From: an uncultured Alistipes sp.
Lineage (GTDB): Bacteria; Bacteroidota; Bacteroidia; Bacteroidales; Rikenellaceae
DNA: 64,000 nucleotides
NCBI GenBank assembly: GCA_938014215.1
Contig: CALLRW010000041.1
Span: 186,001-250,000, forward strand
Direction: 5' to 3'
Shown here: positions 17,489 to 26,607 of the stretch, one piece after another
Layout of the letters: each line of letters begins with the position of its first letter
Numbering within the stretch: position 1 is the stretch's first letter
Made by a program: the position numbers and the translations under genes
The notes under the pieces: model-generated
What the model saw: only the letters and a program-made list of their open reading frames with translations
Told to the model about the DNA's origin: nothing
The model's database searches: none

Positions 17489-18175
17489 ATGAACGAAAAG
17501 ATCCATATGTTGCTCGTCGAGGACGAACAGACGCTGGCCGACATCATTGCCGACACGCTCGGCGAAAAGGAGTTCGACGTCACGGTGGCCTACAACGGCA
17601 TCGAGGGGTTGCGCCGGTTCGACGAACGGCGCCCCGACGTCGTTGTTACGGACATCATGATGCCCGGCATGGACGGTTTTTCGTTTGTCGACGAACTGCG
17701 CCGGCGATCGGCCGACGTGCCCGTGCTCTTCCTTTCGGCCCGGTCGGCGGCCGAGGATGTCGTCCGCGGGTTCGAGACGGGCGGCAACGACTATCTGCGC
17801 AAGCCCTTCGCCATGAGCGAACTCATCGTGCGCATCAAGGCGCTGGTCGGCCGCAGCCGCCAGGTGCGTCAACCCTCCGAACTGTACTACCGGATCGGGC
17901 GCTTCCGCTTCGATGTCGAACGGCAGACGCTCTCCGACGGCGAGCGGTGTCAGGAACTTTCGGCCCGGGAGGCCGGCATTCTGGAGATGCTGTGCGAACG
18001 CATGGGAGAGATTGTCCCCACGCGGCTGATCCTGCAGCGGATCTGGGGCGACGACACCTTCTTTAACGCCCGCAGTCTGCATGTCTTCATCACCCGGCTG
18101 CGGCGCCGGCTGGCCGACGACCGCACGGTGCAGATCGTCAATGCCCGCGGCGTGGGGTACAAACTCCACGCCTGA
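17489..18175 (+). CDS. OmpR-family response regulator (228 aa)
   Basis: The receiver domain covers residues 1-120, with Glu11-Asp12, phosphoacceptor Asp55 in Val-Thr-Asp-Ile-Met-Met-Pro-Gly, and the conserved Lys in Leu-Arg-Lys-Pro-Phe. A winged-helix DNA-binding domain covers about 130-228, with Leu-Ser-Ala-Arg-Glu-Ala, the Arg-Ser-Leu-His-Val-Phe-Ile-Thr-Arg-Leu-Arg recognition helix and the final Gly-Val-Gly-Tyr-Lys-Leu. It is the partner of the kinase just upstream. The four GTTAA boxes at 15900-15936 are its likely site. Its stop codon lies inside the first unit of an 18-bp tandem repeat. Confidence 0.95.
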   Translation: MNEKIHMLLVEDEQTLADIIADTLGEKEFDVTVAYNGIEGLRRFDERRPDVVVTDIMMPGMDGFSFVDELRRRSADVPVLFLSARSAAEDVVRGFETGGNDYLRKPFAMSELIVRIKALVGRSRQVRQPSELYYRIGRFRFDVERQTLSDGERCQELSAREAGILEMLCERMGEIVPTRLILQRIWGDDTFFNARSLHVFITRLRRRLADDRTVQIVNARGVGYKLHA

Positions 18176-18297
18176 CCGCCAGCCGTCTCCTGACCGCCAG
18201 CCGTCTCCTGACCGCCCGCTGTCTTCTGGCCTCCCGGCATCTCTTGACCTTCCGGTGTCTCCTGGTCGCCCGGCATCTCCTAACCTCCCGGCCTCCC
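18172..18297. repeat. seven tandem 18-bp repeats filling a convergent gap
   Basis: The unit CTGACCGCCAGCCGTCTC is repeated seven times in exact 18-bp register (units start at 18172, 18190, 18208, 18226, 18244, 18262 and 18280). The first two units are identical and the others diverge. The array begins with the C before the TGA stop of the response regulator and ends on the base before the stop codon of the opposing outer-membrane protein gene. The whole intergenic region is therefore repeat. Confidence 0.92.
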
Positions 18298-20598
18298 CTA
18301 TTTGATCTTGAAGAGTCCGCTGTCGCTGTCGTAGTTCTCGAGCTGGGGACGTACGGCGGCCTTCTTCCGTCCGACGCCGAAACGCCACGAGAGGCTCAGT
18401 CCCAGGGCGTGGTCCTTGCTCCGGATCGCGTAGACGGTCCGGTGGCGGACGATGCTCGTCGGGATCGTCTCGTTCGAGTAGCGGTCGCGGACGAAGGGGA
18501 AGAAACACTGCAGTGCGACGTTGAGATTGCGGTACCGGTAGCCCAGACTGACGTACGAGACCTTCTCGATCCCCGTCCGGTAGAGTCCTGTGAGCATCGT
18601 CCCGCCGAATTTCTGGTAGAGATCGAGCGTGAAGTTTTTGTATCCGGCCGAAACGTAAACCGAAACGGGAAAGGTCCAGTAGCGATAGGTCGGTACCTCC
18701 CGCGACGGGCGGAAGAGCTGCTGCGCGGCCTCGACGCTGCCGCCGATGCGGAGGAACTTCCAGAGGGTGAAGTTCAGACTCAGTTCGCCGCCGCGGCGTA
18801 CGTCCCGCTCGGCATTGTCGGTCCGAAGAAGGATGCACCCCTCGCCGGAGCGGTAGGCGTCGAAGAGGCTGTTGCGTGTATAGTCGTAGAAGAGTGCGGC
18901 CTGCAGCGTGAATTTCCGCACATAAAGGTCGTAGCTCAGCCGCCACGTCTGCCGGTGGGCATTCTCGAGGTCGGGATTCCCCGTCTGATAGAGACCGTTC
19001 ATGATCAGAATCCGGGCCTCGGACATCTGCAGCATCTCGGGCATCTGCGTCCCCGATTCGTACATCAGACGCAGCGAATGGGTGTCGCCGAAGTTGTACC
19101 CGGCCATCACCATTGGCGTGAAGGTCAGGTTGCGGAATCCGTCGCGGCCCGTCCGCACGTCGTAGTCGGCTCCCAGGCTGACGCGATAGAGAAACGAGCG
19201 GGCCTTGCCGCTGATCTCGGCGTAGAGACGGTGCGCCTGCGTGTGGATCGACTCCCGTGTGCCCGCCTCGTCGAGGGAGTTGCTCAGCGAGTTGGTCAAA
19301 AAGTTGTAATGGCCGCGGTAGCCCACCGAGAGTGAGGCCTTCGCAAACCGGTGGCCGTAGACCACCTCGCCGATCAGCGTCCGCTTCCGGTTGTCAAGCT
19401 CCATCCGGTCGTCGAAGCCCGTTGGGCCGCTCTCCGTGGAGCGGGTCTGCTGCCCGTTGTCGAAGTAGCTGCCCACGAGATTCAGCGCCAGGGAGTTGCT
19501 CCGGCCGAACTGCTTGGCAAAGTAGAGGTCGAGCGTCGGCACCACGCTCTGCGTGCGGTCGGTCAGCTGACCGGTCCGCTCCTCGGTGGCAGCGTTTTGG
19601 GTCAGGACGATGCTTTTGGCAGCATCCATCTTTTCGTTGTCCGTCCGGGCTGAGGCCCGGATCTGCAGGTCGTAGTTCCCCTCGCGGCTGATCGAGTAGG
19701 TCAACCCGACGTTGTGCTGCTGGCCCCAGTCGCGGCTCTCGCGCACGTAGTCGTAGAGCCACGCCGCGTCGTCGATCCGATAGTCGTAGTGCCCCGTTTC
19801 GAGATCGCTCCGGTCGCGTTTCATGTTGATGTGGGTGCCGTAGTTGAACGTCAGGCGGTTGTCACCCTTGATGTAAGAGAGCGCCACGGAGGCGTTCGAG
19901 AACATCTGCCCCAGCGTGCCGTAGAGATTGCCGCTCCAGCCTGTGTCGAGCGGTCGGGTGCGGATGTTGACCACCTGCTCGGCATCGTCCATGTAGCGGA
20001 TCGGCGGCACGTCGTAGAGCTCGACGCTGCGGACCTTGTCCGAGGGAATCAGCCGCAGCTCCTCGTCCGTGGCCCGGATGCCGTTGATCAGAATCAGAAT
20101 CGACTTGCCGTTGACCGTCGCCAGTGTGTTTGTCGCCCGGTCTACGCGCAGGTTGGGCAGCGTGGCGACCAGTTCGCGGCCGTCCGGGGCTCGCTCGATC
20201 TGCTCCTTCGTGAAGAGGTACGAGGTCTTGTCGATGCTGCGGATGGTGCGTTTCCCCTCGACCACCACCTCGCCGATCGCCGTTGAATCGGCTTCGAGCC
20301 GGACATCGCGGTTGAGATCCCCCTCGGCCGACACCGCCAGCGAGGCATTCTTATAGCCCAAATACGAGACCCGGAGGCGGTATTCGCCCGCTTCGGGAGC
20401 CTCGACCGAGTAGCGCCCCTCGAGATCCGAGGCGGTGCCGCGGATCATGGTCAGCGTATCGCTGGCCCGGAAGAGGGCGACGTTGGCGAAGGGGATAGGT
20501 TGTCGCTGGCTGTCGACAATGCGGCCGCGGATCGTCACGGTCTGTCCCGGCGCGGCCAAACAGCCGAGCAGGGCAATCAGCAGAAGGAGATGTTTCAT
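18298..20598 (-). CDS. outer-membrane beta-barrel family protein (766 aa)
   Basis: The signal peptide ends near Ala-Pro-Gly-Gln (residue 19). A carboxypeptidase-like sandwich follows (Ile-Arg-Gly-Arg-Ile-Val-Asp at 24-30, and Ser-Tyr-Leu-Gly-Tyr near 78-82), then a plug-like domain (Leu-Pro-Asn-Leu-Arg-Val-Asp and Leu-Ile-Asn-Gly-Ile-Arg-Ala) and a large barrel. It resembles the outer-membrane protein beta-barrel family (OMP_b-brl_3 type) rather than classic SusC. A good promoter lies 26 bp upstream. It has no SusD, GLPGLI or enzyme partner next to it. It may be another target of the neighbouring two-component system, but nothing in the sequence proves that. Confidence 0.85.
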   Translation of the reverse strand: MKHLLLLIALLGCLAAPGQTVTIRGRIVDSQRQPIPFANVALFRASDTLTMIRGTASDLEGRYSVEAPEAGEYRLRVSYLGYKNASLAVSAEGDLNRDVRLEADSTAIGEVVVEGKRTIRSIDKTSYLFTKEQIERAPDGRELVATLPNLRVDRATNTLATVNGKSILILINGIRATDEELRLIPSDKVRSVELYDVPPIRYMDDAEQVVNIRTRPLDTGWSGNLYGTLGQMFSNASVALSYIKGDNRLTFNYGTHINMKRDRSDLETGHYDYRIDDAAWLYDYVRESRDWGQQHNVGLTYSISREGNYDLQIRASARTDNEKMDAAKSIVLTQNAATEERTGQLTDRTQSVVPTLDLYFAKQFGRSNSLALNLVGSYFDNGQQTRSTESGPTGFDDRMELDNRKRTLIGEVVYGHRFAKASLSVGYRGHYNFLTNSLSNSLDEAGTRESIHTQAHRLYAEISGKARSFLYRVSLGADYDVRTGRDGFRNLTFTPMVMAGYNFGDTHSLRLMYESGTQMPEMLQMSEARILIMNGLYQTGNPDLENAHRQTWRLSYDLYVRKFTLQAALFYDYTRNSLFDAYRSGEGCILLRTDNAERDVRRGGELSLNFTLWKFLRIGGSVEAAQQLFRPSREVPTYRYWTFPVSVYVSAGYKNFTLDLYQKFGGTMLTGLYRTGIEKVSYVSLGYRYRNLNVALQCFFPFVRDRYSNETIPTSIVRHRTVYAIRSKDHALGLSLSWRFGVGRKKAAVRPQLENYDSDSGLFKIK

Positions 20599-20623
20599 CG
20601 GTTCAGGAAAGCATTTAAACGCA

Positions 20624-20652
20624 CAAAAATAAAAAAAACAGCGTTTTACAAA
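20624..20652 (-). promoter_or_regulatory. promoter of the 18298-20598 gene
   Basis: On the minus strand TTTG (20652-20649), 17 nt, then TATTTTTG (20631-20624). Both boxes match the Bacteroidota consensus; the spacer is slightly short. The leader is about 20-25 nt. Confidence 0.6.
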
Positions 20653-20845
20653 GTTTCCGGACCGAAATTTTCATTCGGGAGCCTATCCTTTCGGCGACCC
20701 TCCCCGCCACGAATGCCGGAGCCGTTCGCCGCGGATGAACCGCTGTTGTCGGGAGTCGATCGTCAGCCGTCGGAACGCGCGGATGCAGTCGGCACCCCGC
20801 GACCCGACGGTGCGCAGCGTGCCGCAACCGGCTCCCGGGGAGCTT

Positions 20846-21358
20846 CTAAAGGATGATGATAGTTGCGATAAGAGTGTTTCCGGGAAGTTTGGCATAGAGC
20901 CCCCAGAAGTAAAATGTTGTCACGACGCATGGACTTGCTCCCGACAGTTGCGAGAACGCCAGGTTCCATCTCATCCCGTCGGGTTGGATGTCGACAGCCT
21001 GCTTCTCGAGGGCGTATCCTGGGTCCCCCATACTGCATTGGCCGATCAGGAGCGTATATTTCCCGAAATCAATCTCGGGCAGATCGACCGACGGTGGCGC
21101 AATGGCTTCGAACTCTTCCATGCTGTTGATCAGGAAGCATTCCGATTCGCCCCAGTTGATTTCGCCGAAACCGAAATCCGACCCGGGGTACGAATAAGAT
21201 GTCGGAGGCAGTGTGGCATCGAAAAATGCCGACACCTCCGTGGGGGCGGTAATCGGGGGCGTTCCGGCAATGGAGGGTTCCTCCCTATCGTCGCATGCCG
21301 TAAGGCCTGCAACCAGCATGGCCGCTGCCGCAGCCCATTTGAGAAGGTTGAGTTTCAT
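20846..21358 (-). CDS. lipoprotein of unknown function (170 aa)
   Basis: A signal peptide with lipobox Leu-Thr-Ala-Cys; Cys22 is the lipid anchor, followed by Asp-Asp-Arg-Glu. The mature protein is a small soluble domain with Phe-Leu-Ile-Asn-Ser-Met-Glu-Glu-Phe-Glu-Ala and Phe-Gly-Lys-Tyr-Thr-Leu-Leu-Ile-Gly. That pattern is seen in small Bacteroidota outer-membrane lipoproteins of unknown role. Two cysteines in the C-terminal part (Ser-Pro-Cys-Val and Gly-Gln-Cys-Ser) could pair. It stands alone between two barrel-protein genes with its own strong promoter. Confidence 0.75.
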   Translation of the reverse strand: MKLNLLKWAAAAAMLVAGLTACDDREEPSIAGTPPITAPTEVSAFFDATLPPTSYSYPGSDFGFGEINWGESECFLINSMEEFEAIAPPSVDLPEIDFGKYTLLIGQCSMGDPGYALEKQAVDIQPDGMRWNLAFSQLSGASPCVVTTFYFWGLYAKLPGNTLIATIIIL

Positions 21359-21393
21359 GGTATGGAGAATTTAGGTGTGTTCCCGGTTCGTAA

Positions 21394-21424
21394 CAAAGAT
21401 ACGAAAATCAATGCCGTATTCAAA
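21394..21424 (-). promoter_or_regulatory. promoter of the 20846-21358 lipoprotein
   Basis: On the minus strand TTTG (21424-21421), 19 nt, then TATCTTTG (21401-21394), a near-ideal Bacteroidota promoter. The leader is about 28 nt. Confidence 0.8.
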
Positions 21425-21610
21425 ATTTTTCTCCCGTGATTTGGGCTGGGAGAGGGAAATCGGGGACCACAATCCGAACCGGGACCTTCCCGGTTTGAAG
21501 CGACCGCTGATCGGCCGGCGTCCGGGCCGGGCGTGGAGCCCCCACCCGCGTGTCACGCGGAGCGGCCGCTCCCTCCGCAGGTTCGTACGTTTCCAGTCGG
21601 AGTCCTGGGT

Positions 21611-23920
21611 TTAGTGTCCGAAACGCGAGGTGTCGACCTCCCGGTGCTTGCGCTCCTTGTAGCCGCCGAAGCGGTAGGAGAAGTGCAGGGTCACGCTGCG
21701 CATGTAGCGCTGGGCCCCCATGTCGAGCCACTGCCCGCGGTAGCGGACCTTTGTATTGGGCCTGCCGCTGTCGAAGAGGTCGTTGCAACGGACCGACAAC
21801 GTCGCGCGGCTCCGGTCGAAGGTCCATTTCACGGCGGCATCGGCCGACCCCAACGGTTCGATGTCAAAGGTCCCCTGAATGGCCCCCGACTGGAAGAATC
21901 CGTTCACCTCGAGGTCGATGGCGGGCTTGCGGCTCAGGTGGAAGGTGTTCATGAGCCGGGCGATGCCGACCCACTTCGAGCGGTCGAACGACATGTCGTG
22001 GAACCGGTCGCACCGCTGCCGCATCCGTATTCCAGTGAGTGTCAGCCGCGAATCGAGCCAGCGGCCGATGCGGAACGGCAGGACGGCATTGACGCCCCAC
22101 TGCCGGTTGAAGTTCCAGTTGAGCGACTGATAGATCAGCGCCAGCCGGTCGGAGGCCTGCCAGGCGGTCTGCACGAAGTAGTCGGGCTGCTCGTTCCAGA
22201 AGAGGACGAAGATATACTTCTGGCGGTAGATGTAGACGGCCTGCGCCTCGTAGCTGCGCGAGGGGCGGAGTCCCGACGTGCCGTGGATCTCTGAATAGCC
22301 GTCGATGTAGGAGATGGCCCCCTGCATCTCCCAATAGGCGGGATACTCCTTGTCCGACGAGAAGTTCAGCTGCAGGATATGCCGCTCGGAGGGCATCCAG
22401 TTCAGCGATGCCTGCGGATACAGCGACCAGTTCTCGTAGTCGCCCAGCCGGTAATACTCCCCGGCCAGCGAGGCCGAGAGACTTACGCTTCCGAACTGCC
22501 GCCCGAAGCCGGCGTAGAGATTCCCGGTGTATTCGTCGAGCCGGGCGTCGGTGTCCGAGGTTGCAGGCGTGCCCTCGAGAACCGTGTAGTGCTGCCAGTC
22601 GTGCGAGCGGGCAAAGGCAAAGGCTCCGCCGGCCGTCAGTTCCCAGCCCGAGTCAAACGTGTGGCGCTCGTCGGCCGTCACGTTCAGCCGGTCGATGCGC
22701 TGCCCCGAACCGATGTCAAAGGCCGAGGCCGATCCCTCGGCATAGCGGTTTTCGAGCCGTGACTGCTCGGGATTGTCGTAGTGGGTATAGTCGAGCCCCA
22801 GGTCGAGCCCGAATGCCAAGGTGTAGCGCAGTGCCAGGTTGTGCAGCGACCGGTCGCTCAGCTTCTTCGAGAGCGACTCGACGTAGCTTCCCGTCGAATG
22901 GGACAGCCCGTCGGTATTGGGCGAAAAGGAGGCGGTGTAGGCGGCGCTCAGGCGTCCCCGCTGCTTCGGGGCGTATTCGACGGCGGCACGGAGCTGGTGG
23001 CTCCACCCCTCGTCGGTCATCCATTCATCCTGCCGGATGTCGTACTGCCGCCCCTCGAAGGTGTGCAGCGACCGCAGGTCGAAACTCGACAGCTCCTTGC
23101 TCCGGGCAGCCGAATAGGTGACGTCGGCCGACCATTTGGGGGATGAGAGCGCAAAACTGCCGCCGGCATCGTAGGTGTCGTAGTAACGGTTCGTATAGTT
23201 GGCGTGGACTTCGCCCGAGAAGGCCGTTTCGTGGCTGCGGCGCAGCACGACGTTGATCGCTGCCCCGCGGATGTGGTACTGCGGCGGTGCGCTGAACATC
23301 ACCTCGGCCTTTTCCACCCGGTCGATCGGCGTCGCACGCAGCAGCGTGGCCAGCTGTTCGGCGGTCATCGTCGAAGGGCGCCCGTTCAGGATCACCGTGA
23401 CGGACGACGCCCCGGCCAGCGTCAGCATCCCCTCCTGCTCCGCAACGCCCGGCAGCCGTGTCAGGGCTTCGTAGGCGTTGTTAACGGCCTGCCCTTCGGT
23501 CAGCCGCTCAAGGTCGTAGGACAAACGCCCCTGCTCGACCTTCACCACGGGACGCTCGCCCTCGACCACCACGGCGTCGACCTTTGTCGAGGCCTCCGAG
23601 AGGCGGATGTCACCCAGATCCGAGCGGTCCGACTCGAGGGTGCGGATTTCGTAGGCCAGATGCTGGATCTGTAGCCGGTAGGGACGCACGGCGGAGTGGA
23701 TTTCGAACCGCCCGTCCGCTCCCGAGGCGACGGCATCGAGATAGACCGAGTCGCAGTCGAACAGCACGACGGCGGCCCCGACGATTGGGGCATCCGACGC
23801 ATCGACCAGCCGCCCGTGGATCAAGCCATCGGCCGGGGTGACAGTTTGTGCTTCGGCGGTGGCGAATGCCAGCAGGATCACCACCGGAATCAGTAGGAAT
23901 TGCCAATTGCGAGATTTCAT
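21611..23920 (-). CDS. outer-membrane beta-barrel family protein (769 aa)
   Basis: The signal peptide ends at Ala-Glu-Ala-Gln (about residue 25). A carboxypeptidase-like sandwich (Ile-His-Gly-Arg-Leu-Val-Asp-Ala) is followed by a plug-like domain with Thr-Arg-Leu-Pro-Gly-Val and Ile-Leu-Asn-Gly-Arg-Pro-Ser, then a barrel. It is related in layout to the 18298-20598 protein. The start 23920 was chosen because the alternative at 23956 falls inside the -7 element. The protein ends in a His-rich tail (Glu-Arg-Lys-His-Arg-Glu). No partner genes; substrate unknown. Confidence 0.85.
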   Translation of the reverse strand: MKSRNWQFLLIPVVILLAFATAEAQTVTPADGLIHGRLVDASDAPIVGAAVVLFDCDSVYLDAVASGADGRFEIHSAVRPYRLQIQHLAYEIRTLESDRSDLGDIRLSEASTKVDAVVVEGERPVVKVEQGRLSYDLERLTEGQAVNNAYEALTRLPGVAEQEGMLTLAGASSVTVILNGRPSTMTAEQLATLLRATPIDRVEKAEVMFSAPPQYHIRGAAINVVLRRSHETAFSGEVHANYTNRYYDTYDAGGSFALSSPKWSADVTYSAARSKELSSFDLRSLHTFEGRQYDIRQDEWMTDEGWSHQLRAAVEYAPKQRGRLSAAYTASFSPNTDGLSHSTGSYVESLSKKLSDRSLHNLALRYTLAFGLDLGLDYTHYDNPEQSRLENRYAEGSASAFDIGSGQRIDRLNVTADERHTFDSGWELTAGGAFAFARSHDWQHYTVLEGTPATSDTDARLDEYTGNLYAGFGRQFGSVSLSASLAGEYYRLGDYENWSLYPQASLNWMPSERHILQLNFSSDKEYPAYWEMQGAISYIDGYSEIHGTSGLRPSRSYEAQAVYIYRQKYIFVLFWNEQPDYFVQTAWQASDRLALIYQSLNWNFNRQWGVNAVLPFRIGRWLDSRLTLTGIRMRQRCDRFHDMSFDRSKWVGIARLMNTFHLSRKPAIDLEVNGFFQSGAIQGTFDIEPLGSADAAVKWTFDRSRATLSVRCNDLFDSGRPNTKVRYRGQWLDMGAQRYMRSVTLHFSYRFGGYKERKHREVDTSRFGH

Positions 23921-23953
23921 GATTTTGCGATTTTCGAAGGGTTTCTTCTCTCG

Positions 23954-23961
23954 CAAAATTA
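23954..23961 (-). promoter_or_regulatory. -7 element of the 21611-23920 gene
   Basis: On the minus strand TAATTTTG, a perfect TAnnTTTG, 33 bp upstream of the ATG at 23920. No clear -33 box. Confidence 0.5.
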
Positions 23962-24153
23962 CACCCGAAAGGTCCTTGCCGGTGTGAATGAAATCTTACT
24001 TCCGAAATCTCAACCGGTTGATTTACAGTGCCTGTATTTTGAAAAATCTTATTGGAAGCCTCTCCTTCCTTACTCCTCCTGTCGGTCTTCCCTGCTCTGT
24101 TTGGCGGCCCCTTCCTTTTTCTGCCGGATGCCCTGCTCCTCCCCCGGTCGCCG

Positions 24154-25881
24154 TCAGGCAAAGAGTCCGAGCAGCCGGTCGCGGTCCGCCGCCGTGGATT
24201 CGGCAATGCGCCGTTTGAGCTTCGACTTGAGCGAGTAGACGCCGTTGAGCGACATGCCCAGCATGACGCAGATCTCCTGCGGCGAGAATCCGGCGATGAC
24301 CAGCGCCGCGAAGTCGTAGTTGCGCGCGGTCCAACCGGGGAACTGCTCGCGGAGCCGCGTGACGGCCCGGTCGCTGTAGAGGTCGGCCATGTCCACGACG
24401 TCGGCCAGCATCGCGGGGCTCAGCGCCAGGTCGCGCATCTTGGCCGTCAGCCGTTCGCCCTCGCCGTAGGTGTAGTACGTCGAGGCAATGTCGCGCACGG
24501 CGGCCACACGCCCCTCCAGCAGCCGCTTGACGGCCGCTTCGCGGGCATTCGAAGCGTCGAGCCGCGACGTAAGGCTGTCGTGCGATTCGCGGTAGGAGTC
24601 CACGAGGGCCAGCGACTCGCTGAGCTGTTCGTCGCGGCGGTGCAGCTTGCGGCGGTATCCCACGACGGTAACTCCGGCTGCTGCGGTGACCAACGCTGCC
24701 GCCAGTACCGTAATCCACACCCGGTAGCGCAGCGACGCCTCTCGCAGCGCCACCTCGTTGGCCGTGCGGAAGCGTCGTTCGAGTTCGGCCACCTGTGCCC
24801 CGCGCTGCACTTCGAAGAGCGAATCCTTCACCGTGACATACCGCCGCATGTAGGCGTAGGCCTGCGAGTCGTCGCCGCGGTCGTGGTAGATTTCGGCCGC
24901 CAGGTCGAACAGTCCGACATCTCCCTGATGGAACGTATCCCGGTTGGCCAGCGACTCTTCGATATAGCGGCGGGCCGAATCGAGCTGGCCGTCGCGCTGG
25001 AAGATGATGGCCGAGGCCACGTCGTAGAACGACCGCCCGGTATCCTCCGACGAGGCCGAGCCGTACGAAAGCGGAGCTCGGCGGATCACTTCGAGGTCGA
25101 TCCCTTTGCGGGCCTCCAGCAACTGCTCGGGCGTCCAGTCCTCGAGGTAGGTGTGGAAGATGAGGTTCTGCAGGCGGATCTGCTGGGCGAAGTAGCGGAA
25201 CTGAATGGTGTCGGCCGCCTCGACCAGCGGCTCCAGCGTCTCGACGGCCCTCCTGTAATCCCCGTTGGCACAATAGGATGAGGCCAGCATGAAGCGGCTG
25301 TATCCCTCCTGCTCCGTGTTGCCGTTGACACGGGCCGCCTCGACGGCCTTCGCGAAGGGCTCCACGGCATCGTATCCCTGTTCGAAATAGAGCAGCCCCA
25401 GCGTGTGGTAGACGGTCACGAGCAGCGTCTCGCTCCTCCGCCGCAGCGAATCGTCGGACGTCCTGGCGGCCAGGGCCTCCTCGGCCAAAATCGCCGCCTG
25501 GGTGTAGCCCCGAATCCCCTCCTCCAGGTTGCCCGCCTCGACATGCGCCTGGGCGTAGCTGTACCACGCCACGGCCCGTTCGCACGCCGAACCGTGACGG
25601 TCGAAATAGCCGATTCCCCGCAAGAGATGCTGCTGCCCCGCCAGTGTATCGCCCGATGCGACCTCCGCCAGTCCCGTGATCAGCGTCCATCGGGCCCGAT
25701 CGTCGCGGTTGAGCTGTTCGGGGTCGATCCGCTGGAGGAGCCGGCGCGCACTGTCGGGGTGTTCGACCGCCAGAAAGTTGTCGACCTTCCACTCCGCCTT
25801 TTCCCGGTGCGTCGTGCAGGCCGTGGCCGCGAGGGCCGCGACGGTCAGGATCCACCCTGCCACTCCCCTTCCGGTCATCAC
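24154..25881 (-). CDS. TPR / transmembrane / LuxR-like HTH regulator (575 aa)
   Basis: A Bacteroidota-type membrane regulator. The N-terminus is a signal-like segment with a possible lipobox Ala-Thr-Ala-Cys (Cys22). Residues about 30-380 form TPR-like helices (periplasmic by topology), one transmembrane helix lies near 395-415, a coiled-coil stretch follows, and the C-terminal 60 residues hold a LuxR-type HTH (Gly-Phe-Ser-Pro-Gln-Glu-Ile and Val-Tyr-Ser-Leu-Lys-Ser-Lys-Leu-Lys). The start ATG overlaps the stop of the DUF2284 gene (ATGA), so the two are translated together. If the N-terminal Cys is lipidated, the topology with a later TM helix would be unusual. The paralogue at 28319-29989 has the same design. 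Confidence 0.85.
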   Translation of the reverse strand: MMTGRGVAGWILTVAALAATACTTHREKAEWKVDNFLAVEHPDSARRLLQRIDPEQLNRDDRARWTLITGLAEVASGDTLAGQQHLLRGIGYFDRHGSACERAVAWYSYAQAHVEAGNLEEGIRGYTQAAILAEEALAARTSDDSLRRRSETLLVTVYHTLGLLYFEQGYDAVEPFAKAVEAARVNGNTEQEGYSRFMLASSYCANGDYRRAVETLEPLVEAADTIQFRYFAQQIRLQNLIFHTYLEDWTPEQLLEARKGIDLEVIRRAPLSYGSASSEDTGRSFYDVASAIIFQRDGQLDSARRYIEESLANRDTFHQGDVGLFDLAAEIYHDRGDDSQAYAYMRRYVTVKDSLFEVQRGAQVAELERRFRTANEVALREASLRYRVWITVLAAALVTAAAGVTVVGYRRKLHRRDEQLSESLALVDSYRESHDSLTSRLDASNAREAAVKRLLEGRVAAVRDIASTYYTYGEGERLTAKMRDLALSPAMLADVVDMADLYSDRAVTRLREQFPGWTARNYDFAALVIAGFSPQEICVMLGMSLNGVYSLKSKLKRRIAESTAADRDRLLGLFA

Positions 25882-26462
25882 TCCTCCCAGTATTTTGTCA
25901 GATCGATCCGCTCGGCGTTGTGGAAGAATCCGCTCACGAGCGTCAGGTATTCCGGCATCCGGTCACCCTCGCCCCACCGCAGCGGAATGCCCATCAGCTC
26001 CTCGACCGTACGGCTGAGGTCAAAGCCGCACGCCTCGAGCGAGGGTCTTACCCACTCGGGATGGCGGCATGCCTTGCCTTCGAGCCGCGTGCAACTCCCC
26101 TCCGGACAGTAGAGACACGTCCCGGCATAGGCAAAGGCGCGTCCGCCGTATCGTTTTTCGAGGTCGAGCAGCATCCGCTCGTGCCGCCGGCGCACGGGAC
26201 GCAGCAACTCCTGGGAGGCCGAAAGCGGCAGCCCCGGATGGAGCGGCGTGACCTTCGAGGCGATGATCAGGGCGGTGCGATACCCCGAGAGATAGTCCTC
26301 CATGTCGAAGTCGAAGGGCGGACAGGCCCAGCTGCGGCCGTAGTTGGGACAGGCGCGGCAGCAGGCCGCAAAACGCCGTGCATCGCGATAGACGGCGATG
26401 TAGCGGTCAGCGGGGAGCGACGCGGTGAAGTCCTGCGTCGTATGTTCGAGCGTTTGATTCAT
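25878..26462 (-). CDS. DUF2284 metal-binding protein (194 aa)
   Basis: A small cytosolic protein of the DUF2284 family (predicted metal or Fe-S binding). Two cysteine groups are visible: Cys-Cys-Arg-Ala-Cys-Pro-Asn-Tyr with Trp-Ala-Cys-Pro-Pro, and Cys-Leu-Tyr-Cys-Pro-Glu-Gly-Ser-Cys with a further Cys-Arg-His. The frame is open upstream to 26744, but the -7 box at 26467-26474 excludes that, so 26462 is the start. The distance from -7 box to ATG is only 4 nt, which would make the mRNA leaderless or nearly so. It is coupled by a 4-bp overlap to the TPR/LuxR regulator. The family's biochemical role is not established. Confidence 0.88.
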   Translation of the reverse strand: MNQTLEHTTQDFTASLPADRYIAVYRDARRFAACCRACPNYGRSWACPPFDFDMEDYLSGYRTALIIASKVTPLHPGLPLSASQELLRPVRRRHERMLLDLEKRYGGRAFAYAGTCLYCPEGSCTRLEGKACRHPEWVRPSLEACGFDLSRTVEELMGIPLRWGEGDRMPEYLTLVSGFFHNAERIDLTKYWEE

Positions 26463-26466
26463 ACGA

Positions 26467-26498
26467 CAAAGATACGAAATGCGTCGTATCGTGGCAAG
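26467..26498 (-). promoter_or_regulatory. promoter of the DUF2284-TPR regulator operon
   Basis: On the minus strand CTTG (26498-26495), 20 nt, then TATCTTTG (26474-26467). Strong match. The -7 box ends 4 nt before the ATG. Confidence 0.75.
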
Positions 26499-26607
26499 CA
26501 AAAAGGCACTTTTCCCGTCCGTCCCGTCCGTCTCGGCCGGGCGTAGGTCCGGCAGGCAGTCCGGCCGGGAGTCTGGGCGAAAGTTCTGCCGGGCCCTCCG
26601 CCGCCGC

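Noticed and set aside
18172..18297. The 18-bp repeats as a CRISPR array
   Set aside because: Units are directly adjacent with no spacers and are too short, and no cas genes are nearby.
12379..23920. Calling the three outer-membrane proteins SusC
   Set aside because: There is no SusD gene beside any of them, and their size (769-862 aa) and domain layout fit the carboxypeptidase-like outer-membrane barrel families better.
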